Of a stretch of DNA of 18,139 bases, positions 7,397-13,579 are shown one piece after another. Both the position numbers and the translations under genes were made by a program. The stretch comes from Verrucomicrobiota bacterium (GTDB lineage: Bacteria; Verrucomicrobiota; Verrucomicrobiia; Limisphaerales; JACRJZ01), in NCBI GenBank assembly GCA_022711695.1, contig JAKLEJ010000016.1, positions 1 to 18,139 on the forward strand. Direction: 5' to 3'. A model generated the notes under the pieces. It worked only from the letters and a program-made list of their open reading frames with translations, had not been told where the DNA came from and did no database searches. The stretch's first letter is position 1; the number at the start of each line of letters is the position of its first letter.

Positions 7397-9616
7397 ATGA
7401 TGGCTGGGATAGAACATCAGAGGAGCGGCGCCCGGGGAATCACTCCAGCCGCGCCCGATCGGGGCCTGTCTGCAGCGGCGAGACCCGATGACGGGGGCGC
7501 CAAGGCGGCGAGAGCGAAACCGCCTCGCGAGGCGGCGCGCCCCCTGTCCAAGGTGCTGGTAGTGGAGGACGAGCCGCAGTTGACGGAGCTGCTGCTGGCG
7601 GGGTTGGAATCGGAACACACCACAACCGACACGGTCTCCTGCGGCGCCGAAGCGCTGGCCTGGCTGCGACAGCACCGATATGACCTGGTGTTGCTGGACC
7701 TGGGCCTGCCGGACATGGACGGGAAGGAAATCCTGCGGTGGATCAAGCAGGATTGGGCCTCGGCGCAAATCCCTGTGGTGGTCATCACGGGTCGGGAGGG
7801 TCTGTCGGAGAAGCTTCAGGCTTTCGAACTGGGGGCAACCGACTACGTCAACAAGCCGTTCGCCCTGGTGGAACTGCGGGCGCGGGCCGACGGCATCCTT
7901 CGGGCCAAACACCTGCAGGACGAATTGAGGCAAACCAGCCAGCAACTGGCTGCCCGGGCGGAGTTGCTGGCCAAGACGAGTCACGATGTCCGTAACCACC
8001 TCGGCGCGATTGCGTCCATGACGGGTTTTCTGTTCGAGACGGATACCGATCCTCAACAACGCGAGTATCTGCAGGCCATCCGCACCAACTCCGAGTCCGT
8101 GCTCACGCTGCTCAACGATATTCTGCACTACTCCAAGATCGAGGCCGGGATGATGGAACTACAGAGGAAGCCGTTTCATCTTCGAGTGAGCCTGGACGAA
8201 GCCATGGATACGTTGGCGACCAAAGCGGCGGAAAAGGGGTTGGATCTCCTGTTTGAGATTGAGGCCGGCGTCCCTGAGGAAGTGCTTGGAGACCCCAACC
8301 GATTGCGTCAAATCCTGGTCAACCTTCTGGGAAATGCCATCAAGTTCACGGCATCGGGAGAGGTGGCGCTGCAGGTGGGGGCGAGCGAGCTTCCCGGCCG
8401 GAACGAGCCGGCAGAGGCGGGCGCGCCGCAGGGACCGGAGCCCGGCATCCGGGAGTATCATTTCTCGGTGAGGGACACAGGCATCGGCATCCCCGCCGAC
8501 CGGCTCGGGCGGCTCTTTCAGCCCTACCGGCAGGCCGACCAAGCTGTTGACGAGCGATACGGGGGCACCGGGCTGGGGCTCTGCATCTGCAAGGGGTTGG
8601 TCGAACTGATGGGCGGAAGGATCTGGGCGGAGAGCGTCGAACAACGCGGCACGACGATTCACTTTACGCTTCCGCTCCAGGCGGCGTCGCACACCCTTCG
8701 GACGCCGGTGTGGCAGGGCCGCCAGCCGTCGATCGAGGGACGACGCGCGTTGATCGTGGACGACAACGCCAGCACTGCCGCGCTTCTCGCCCGCCAGTTC
8801 GACCGATGGGGGATGCGCGCCGTCATAGCCCGCAACGGCGCGGAGGCGCGGGAGAGGTTGTGCGACGGTCCTGCCTTCGATTTGGCGCTGATCGACTTTG
8901 GACTGGGCGCCGGCGCTTGCGCCGAACTGGCCAGGGAAATCCGCCGGATGCCTGGCCGGCAGCACCTGCCGTTGGTCTGGTTGACGCCCTTGGGCGCCAG
9001 CCCCGCCGCCCTGCGGGAGGCCGACCCCGACGGCAAGATTTCCGTCAACAAACCCCTGAAATTGGCGCTGTTACACTCGGCGGTGCTGCGAGCCCTGGCG
9101 CGGGAACCGGCGGAGGCTTCGCCGAACGGCGCCACCCGCCCGTCCAAGGACAGCCATGCCCACCTTTCCTCGGCTCATCCACTGCGGATTCTGCTGGTGG
9201 ACGACGACACGACCAACCGAAACGTTGGGGCGCTCACGCTGGGCCGCTTCGGCTATCGGCCTGACCTGGCCACCGACGGGTCTGAGGCGGTGGCGGCGGC
9301 ACAGGGGCGCGATTACGATCTCATCCTGATGGATGTGCAAATGCCGCGGATGAACGGCCTGGAGGCCGCTCGCCAGATCCGGGTTCACCAGGCGAGGACG
9401 GGGCGCCGTCCCGCAAGGATTGTAGCGATGACGGCCGGCGCCACACCAGGGGATCGAGAGAGATGTCTGGACGCTGGAATGGACGACTGCCTGGTGAAGC
9501 CCGTCACTCCACAAACGCTGTTGAACCTGCTGAAGCGGCAAGCCCCACCGCGGGTGAGCGAGGCCCAGGCGCCAGCGATCCCTGGAGCGCCGGACGCGCA
9601 GCCGGGAAGCGCCTGA
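7397..9616 (+). CDS. Soluble hybrid sensor histidine kinase with three receiver domains
   Basis: Signalling protein of 739 residues with no transmembrane segment or signal peptide, hence cytoplasmic. Domain order: a disordered, Ala/Pro/Arg-rich leader (1-50); receiver 1 (52-170; acidic pair E57/D58, phosphoacceptor D101, T131, K153); a short helical linker; HisKA with SHDVRN (H196); HATPase_c with N-box N313, DTGIGI (from D360) and GGTGLGL; receiver 2 (450-568; D455/D456, D500, T530, K552); receiver 3 (597-715; D602-D604, D646, T679, K701). All three receivers keep the residues needed for phosphorylation. The ATG pair at the start follows AAGGGAA at about ten bases, supporting this start. With an N-terminal receiver as input and two C-terminal receivers, it is a phosphorelay hub fed by another kinase. 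No Hpt protein, output regulator or obvious target lies beside it. Confidence 0.92.
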   Translation: MMAGIEHQRSGARGITPAAPDRGLSAAARPDDGGAKAARAKPPREAARPLSKVLVVEDEPQLTELLLAGLESEHTTTDTVSCGAEALAWLRQHRYDLVLLDLGLPDMDGKEILRWIKQDWASAQIPVVVITGREGLSEKLQAFELGATDYVNKPFALVELRARADGILRAKHLQDELRQTSQQLAARAELLAKTSHDVRNHLGAIASMTGFLFETDTDPQQREYLQAIRTNSESVLTLLNDILHYSKIEAGMMELQRKPFHLRVSLDEAMDTLATKAAEKGLDLLFEIEAGVPEEVLGDPNRLRQILVNLLGNAIKFTASGEVALQVGASELPGRNEPAEAGAPQGPEPGIREYHFSVRDTGIGIPADRLGRLFQPYRQADQAVDERYGGTGLGLCICKGLVELMGGRIWAESVEQRGTTIHFTLPLQAASHTLRTPVWQGRQPSIEGRRALIVDDNASTAALLARQFDRWGMRAVIARNGAEARERLCDGPAFDLALIDFGLGAGACAELAREIRRMPGRQHLPLVWLTPLGASPAALREADPDGKISVNKPLKLALLHSAVLRALAREPAEASPNGATRPSKDSHAHLSSAHPLRILLVDDDTTNRNVGALTLGRFGYRPDLATDGSEAVAAAQGRDYDLILMDVQMPRMNGLEAARQIRVHQARTGRRPARIVAMTAGATPGDRERCLDAGMDDCLVKPVTPQTLLNLLKRQAPPRVSEAQAPAIPGAPDAQPGSA

Positions 9617-9682
9617 GCCGACCGCGACCGTCTCCTGGGCCTCGCGGACGGGTCCCACGAGGGCTTGAAGGAACCACAGATG

Positions 9683-9707
9683 GTCGCTTCCGCTGGGCGA
9701 AAGCGAC
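9683..9707. terminator. Hairpin between convergent genes (possible bidirectional terminator)
   Basis: GTCGCTT and AAGCGAC form a 7-bp perfect stem around an 11-base loop in the 181-base gap between the convergently transcribed kinase and isomerase genes. The position suits a bidirectional terminator. Neither strand has a U tract (plus strand continues ACAAATCC-like sequence), so it would be a non-canonical terminator at best. Nothing else was recognised in this gap. Confidence 0.35.
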
Positions 9708-9797
9708 AAATCCAACTCGGGACCTGACCCGGCCGGCAAACAAGAACCCAAGCGGCAGGGGCTGCGCGCGGGAGGAACGGGGGCCGCCCCGGTCCGA

Positions 9798-10529
9798 CTA
9801 GGCTTTCCAGTTCTCGAACTTCATGCCCGGCTTGCTGAACTCCACGTGGTTGTGGTAGGTGGCGTACTCGGTGACAATCGCGCCGCTGGCGCCGGCGCGC
9901 TGAAAATGCCACGATTCGGGATCCTTGAGCGCGTAGAGCTTGCCTTCCTTGGCGGTGCGCTTGGCGACGTATCTTGACTTGAACCAATCCTCGCCAAATC
10001 CCCAGGGCCGCCGTTCTTTGGGCAGGTCGGCGATCGGAGTTTCGTCGCCGGCTCGCTGGTATTCGCCGAAGAACTCGACCTCGCCGTAGCGCACCTGCCA
10101 GGCTTCCATTTTCGGCCCGTAACCTTCCGGTCCTCCGATGTGGCGATGCTCAGGCAGCGCCTGTCCCGGCAGCAGGAAGATCTCATGCCCGAGGTAGCCG
10201 AAAGTGCGGCTCTTGAATTCGCCCTGGTAACGGGCGTCGGCGTTCTCGCCGTAAACGCCCTTTTCGTTGATCCAGAACACCCCGCCCATGCCCAGCCGGG
10301 CGAAGTCCCGCTGGAGGAAGTCGCAAACCCAGAAATCGTCGCCCCGCAGGATGTTCGGGATGGGATAGCCGAACTTTTCCATCATGGCGAGGCAGGCCGC
10401 CTTGGCGGCTTTTGCGTTGAAGGCGCTGGCTTCGTAAAACGGCTGGCTGGAGGCCGCAGCGGCAATCCCCGCGCTGGAGGCCGTCAGCACTGCGGCGCCC
10501 AGCGCCTTCAGGCAATCGCGGCGGTTCAT
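9798..10529 (-). CDS. Tat-exported cupin protein, D-lyxose isomerase-like
   Basis: Protein of 243 residues from the chosen start. The N-terminus MNRRDCLKAL followed by a hydrophobic Ala-rich segment to about residue 27 is a twin-arginine signal (RR at 3-4), pointing to the periplasm. The remainder resembles the D-lyxose ketol-isomerase cupin family. A likely metal site is HRH (H128, H130), a Glu in KMEAWQ (E142), and a His in SWHFQ (H208), with a conserved end TYHNHVEFSKPG. Family members interconvert lyxose/xylulose and mannose/fructose in the cytoplasm with a divalent metal. An in-frame ATG nine codons upstream is an alternative start that would keep the Tat motif. Neither start has a strong ribosome site. 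It is the last gene of the minus-strand operon, 66 bases after the aldolase. The family call is good; substrate and export are inference. Confidence 0.8.
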   Translation of the reverse strand: MNRRDCLKALGAAVLTASSAGIAAAASSQPFYEASAFNAKAAKAACLAMMEKFGYPIPNILRGDDFWVCDFLQRDFARLGMGGVFWINEKGVYGENADARYQGEFKSRTFGYLGHEIFLLPGQALPEHRHIGGPEGYGPKMEAWQVRYGEVEFFGEYQRAGDETPIADLPKERRPWGFGEDWFKSRYVAKRTAKEGKLYALKDPESWHFQRAGASGAIVTEYATYHNHVEFSKPGMKFENWKA

Positions 10530-10595
10530 TTCAAAAGGGCTTTCGGTTTGTCTCATGATCAATGGAGGGTTGGTGTTGTTCGCGACCGTCGATTA

Positions 10596-11426
10596 CTAAA
10601 CAGCCAGGTGCTTTGCGGCTTCTTCGGCGCTCACGCCGGAGTGCACGATGGCCATCAGCGCCCGGGTCATGCCGGTGGGTTTGGGATGCTGGATGATGTT
10701 GCGGCCGTAAACCAGTCCGCGCACTCCCTCGCGCATGATTTCGGCGGAGCGCCGGAGCACGTCCAGATCGTCCGCTTTGCCCCCGCCTCGAACGAGCACC
10801 GGAACTCGCGCCACCTCGACCACGTGCCGGTAGTCAGTGACGTTGTCCGTCGGGTCCGCCTTGATCAGATCGGCGCCAAGCTCGGTGGCCTGGCGGACCA
10901 GGGGCAGGATCTTCTCCAGGTCGCCGTCCACGCTGTATCCGCCGGACTGGTTGCTGTCCTTGAGCGCCAGCGGCTCGATCATCATCGGCATTCCGTGACG
11001 GTTGCAGGCCGGCTTCAGCTCGAGGATGTTCCGAATGCACTGATCCATCACCTCGGGCTGGTCCTCGGCATGGAAGAGGTTCACCACCACACAGGCCGCG
11101 TCGAGTTGCAGCGCCTGGTCCACCGGCGATCCGATCATCCGGCTGAACAGATAGCGCGGCAGCTTCCTGCTGTAGGCGTTGGCCACATCGACGCGCATCA
11201 CCAGGGAGGGCTTGTGCTTGCCGGGAATCGATTGCAGAACGGGCGCCTGTCCGACGTTCATCTGGATGGCATCCGGTCCGCAGGCCACCAGGGTGTCCAC
11301 GGTGCGTTCGATGTTTTCGATGCCCTGGAGAAACCCGCGCACATTGAACACTCCGTGGTCGATGGCGACGTCGAGGCAATTGCCGGAGGCCGGGTTGAAA
11401 AGGCGATTGAGGCGATATTGTTTCAT
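10596..11426 (-). CDS. Class I aldolase, DhnA/LsrF/FbaB family
   Basis: TIM-barrel Schiff-base aldolase of 276 residues, cytoplasmic. Family features: AIDHG near residue 21-25; a VVVNLF strand; MMIEPL (148-153); the strand GADLIKADPTDN with the predicted Schiff-base lysine K189; the phosphate-binding stretch LVRGGGK (211-217); and GLVYGRNIIQHP (237-248). The start MKQYRLNRLF fits the family. A longer frame would run into dhaL in another frame and reads as non-protein-like. There is no clear ribosome site; the start lies 43 bases after dhaL, so translation probably follows upstream genes. Known family members cleave fructose-1,6-bisphosphate, process phospho-AI-2 (LsrF) or make shikimate precursors. 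Beside DhaK and DhaL, a substrate yielding or using DHA or DHAP is the natural guess. Exact substrate unknown. Confidence 0.87.
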   Translation of the reverse strand: MKQYRLNRLFNPASGNCLDVAIDHGVFNVRGFLQGIENIERTVDTLVACGPDAIQMNVGQAPVLQSIPGKHKPSLVMRVDVANAYSRKLPRYLFSRMIGSPVDQALQLDAACVVVNLFHAEDQPEVMDQCIRNILELKPACNRHGMPMMIEPLALKDSNQSGGYSVDGDLEKILPLVRQATELGADLIKADPTDNVTDYRHVVEVARVPVLVRGGGKADDLDVLRRSAEIMREGVRGLVYGRNIIQHPKPTGMTRALMAIVHSGVSAEEAAKHLAV

Positions 11427-11469
11427 CGGGATGTAAGTAATGCGAGTGCGAATCGGTTTCCAGGCAAAG

Positions 11470-12105
11470 TCAGCGCGCCAGGCCTTCGGCGAAGCCCGCC
11501 AGCAGGAGGGCCATCGAGGTCGCCCCGGGATCGGCATGCCCGAGCGCGCGCGGGCCGAGATGACGCGCCCGGCCGAACTTTGCCGGCATGTCTTTGGTGC
11601 TTTCGGCGCCTCTGGCGGCCGCTTCGGCGGCGCGTGTCAACAATTCGGCCGGAGCCATCTCGGCCGTGGCCCCGGCTAAGGCGGCGGCGGCCGGCAGCAG
11701 GGCGTCCATCATGGTCTTGTCACCCGCCTGCGCCTTGCTGTGGCTGTGCATTTGACCGATGCCGCGCTGAACCACCGCGGCCAGCGCCGGGCTGTCCAGT
11801 TCGACGGCCTCCCCAAGTCCCGCTCCCAGGCCCATGAGGAAACTGCCGAGCAACGGTCCGGTCGAGCCCCCGGCTGCCGACATGACCGCCCAGCCGGCCT
11901 TGGCGAGGACTTCCTTCGGACCCGCGCAGGAGTACTCCTCGATCGCCCTTTCGACGGCCTCCATGGCCCTGAGCATGGCGATCCCGTGATCGCCATCGCC
12001 AATCGCGCTATCGAGCTTGCTGAGCCGGTCGTGGTTGGCGCGGATCTTCGCGGCAGCGCCCCGCAGCATGCGGATGAAATCGCCGGGCTGAATCGTTTTG
12101 CTCAT
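11470..12105 (-). CDS. dhaL: Dihydroxyacetone kinase-type subunit DhaL (nucleotide-binding)
   Basis: DAK2/DhaL-family protein of 211 residues, the usual length. The Mg-nucleotide loop LDSAIGDGDHG carries the acidic ligands D32, D37 and D39. AGGSTGPLLGSF (about 78-89), GDKTMMDAL (128-136) and the C-terminal GHADPGATS (189-197) are the other family motifs. In PTS-linked systems DhaL holds a permanent ADP that relays phosphate from DhaM; in ATP-dependent kinases the same fold binds exchangeable ATP. No DhaM is visible here, so ATP use is plausible but unproven. The chosen start MSKTIQPGDF begins 13 bases after the dhaK stop; an upstream extension would overlap dhaK in another frame and is rejected. 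It acts with the adjacent DhaK in the cytoplasm. Confidence 0.92.
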   Translation of the reverse strand: MSKTIQPGDFIRMLRGAAAKIRANHDRLSKLDSAIGDGDHGIAMLRAMEAVERAIEEYSCAGPKEVLAKAGWAVMSAAGGSTGPLLGSFLMGLGAGLGEAVELDSPALAAVVQRGIGQMHSHSKAQAGDKTMMDALLPAAAALAGATAEMAPAELLTRAAEAAARGAESTKDMPAKFGRARHLGPRALGHADPGATSMALLLAGFAEGLAR

Positions 12106-12118
12106 CGGCAGCGGGGTC

Positions 12119-13120
12119 TCATCGCACGACGAGCGACGGCGTGTTGCACGGCGCCTTCCACAGCTCGAGCAACTCGTCGTCCATTTGGGCGGCGAACATC
12201 TGAAAGCCGGCCATCTCCTGCACCGTGAGCAGTTCCCCGACCCGGCTGGCGACAATCTCGATGCCCAAGCCGTCGAGATACTTCTTCACGCCCCGGAAGA
12301 CGATGTAAAGTTCCATCAGGGTGGTCGCCCCGGCGCCATTAAGGATGACCATCAGGCGGTCGCCTGCCTTTGCCTGGATCGCGTTGACCAGGCGCTCCAT
12401 CATCAAGGCGGCGGTCTCGTCGGCGCTCCGAATCTTGCAGGGGCCGGTGCCGGCCTCGCCGTGCTGCCCCATGCCAATTTCCATCTGGTCGTCGGCCAAT
12501 TCAAAGAGGGTTGCACCGGTGGCGGGATGGGTGGCCGCCTTCATGGCGACCGCGAGGGTGGCCATGCGGTTGTTGAATCGCTCCGCGAGGGCGTGCACTT
12601 CCTCCAGGCTCCTGCCAGCCTCGGCCGCGGCGCCGGCGATCTTGTAGAGAGGAATGCAGCCGACCAATCCTCGCCGATCCGTCACCGGCGCGTCAGGACC
12701 GGCCGCAATGTCCTCGTGGGTGAGGATCTTCCTGACCTTGAGTCCTTCGGCCTCCGCCATTTGCATCGCCATGTCGGCGCTCAGCACATCGCCCGCGTGG
12801 TTGAGGACCACAAACAAGGCGCCAGCCGGGCGCTGCGCCTGCCGCAGCGCGGCGAAAACGGGCGGAGGCCCCGGGGCGGCAAAGATGTCGCCGACGACGC
12901 TGATGTCCAGCATGCCTTCGCCGACGAAGCCGCTCAGGGCCGGCTCGTGGCCCGCCCCGCCCAAGGTGACCAGCGCCACCTTGTCAGGAGATTTCGGAAC
13001 CTTCCGCGTCACCAGTCGCTGCGGGCTGACGGAGACCAGGTCGCTGTGCGCGGCGGCAAAGCCCTCCAGCAGTTCCTGGGTCAACCGGGAACGGTCGTTG
13101 ATGAACTTCTTCATGCCCAT
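12119..13120 (-). CDS. dhaK: Dihydroxyacetone kinase-type subunit DhaK (substrate-binding), divergent
   Basis: DAK1/DhaK-family protein. Numbering from MKKFIND (two codons after the chosen start) aligns without gaps over the first ~130 residues to E. coli DhaK as I recall it. The catalytic residues are all kept: H56 in GGAGHEP, D109 in NHAGD, and H218 in GMGQHGE, the histidine that binds the keto substrate covalently. Residues that contact DHA in E. coli differ: Ser80 is Ala (IFAAP) and Lys104 is Leu (VVLN). Length is about 331 residues, shorter than E. coli's 356 because of a deletion after H218. The C-terminus LWKAPCNTPSL is family-typical. GGAAGAA ten bases upstream supports the chosen ATG; the ATG two codons later is equally family-like. 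Second gene of the compact operon. It may act on a ketose other than dihydroxyacetone. Confidence 0.92.
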   Translation of the reverse strand: MGMKKFINDRSRLTQELLEGFAAAHSDLVSVSPQRLVTRKVPKSPDKVALVTLGGAGHEPALSGFVGEGMLDISVVGDIFAAPGPPPVFAALRQAQRPAGALFVVLNHAGDVLSADMAMQMAEAEGLKVRKILTHEDIAAGPDAPVTDRRGLVGCIPLYKIAGAAAEAGRSLEEVHALAERFNNRMATLAVAMKAATHPATGATLFELADDQMEIGMGQHGEAGTGPCKIRSADETAALMMERLVNAIQAKAGDRLMVILNGAGATTLMELYIVFRGVKKYLDGLGIEIVASRVGELLTVQEMAGFQMFAAQMDDELLELWKAPCNTPSLVVR

Positions 13121-13146
13121 AATGTCTGAGTTCTTCCGGGTTGCGG

Positions 13147-13488
13147 TTAAGAGCAGCAAGGCGAGGGGCTTTGCTCCGCGAACTGCATCAGTTCCACGGG
13201 GGCCTCATCTTCGAGGATGAACGCCACTCTGACCCCTTTGAAGGGCTCGAAGGGGGCCAGCAGGATCGACTGGCCTTTCAGCGCCGCATCGAGATCGTCA
13301 ACGGTGAAAGCGACGTGGGCGGTCGTCTTCAAGACTGCGGGCAGCGGGCTGCCTTCTTTGAATCGCAGCCATTCGATGCGGTTCTCGCTGGCGTTGCAGT
13401 CGGTCACGTAGAGCCCGGCTTCCTGGAGGCAGGTTTCTCCGGGACGCACTTTGGCGCTGGGAATTCCGATGTGATGAAACGTCTTCAT
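13147..13488 (-). CDS. Small VOC-fold (glyoxalase-like) protein
   Basis: A 113-residue single vicinal-oxygen-chelate module pair. The start MKTFHHIGIPS supplies a likely metal histidine (H5 or H6), TTAHVAFTVDDLD a second (H58), and APVELMQF a glutamate (E99). This is the His-His-Glu pattern of metal-dependent glyoxalase-fold enzymes. The stretch ENRIEWLRFKEGSPLP is typical of a small uncharacterised VOC group. It ends about 26 bases before dhaK, so it is probably co-transcribed. VOC proteins include isomerases, epimerases, lyases and dioxygenases. In a sugar operon a lactone- or keto-sugar-directed isomerase, or aldehyde detoxification, are options, but nothing in the sequence decides. No strong ribosome site precedes the ATG. 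Confidence 0.8.
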   Translation of the reverse strand: MKTFHHIGIPSAKVRPGETCLQEAGLYVTDCNASENRIEWLRFKEGSPLPAVLKTTAHVAFTVDDLDAALKGQSILLAPFEPFKGVRVAFILEDEAPVELMQFAEQSPSPCCS

Positions 13489-13579
13489 AAGCGCTCGCGG
13501 ATCAGGCTGCCGCTGGAGGCAGGGTTCATAAAAGATGCGGTTCCGGTCAGGTCATTGCCACTCAGGAGCACGGGCTGCA

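Noticed and set aside
11427..11537. N-terminal extension of the aldolase into the dhaL coding region
   Set aside because: The extension overlaps the well-conserved DhaL C-terminus in another frame and its residues look non-protein-like; the family begins at MKQYRLNRLF.
10140..11837. Plus-strand open frame of 565 codons across the isomerase, aldolase and dhaL
   Set aside because: It spans three recognisable minus-strand genes and their gaps. Its translation is low-complexity and motif-free.
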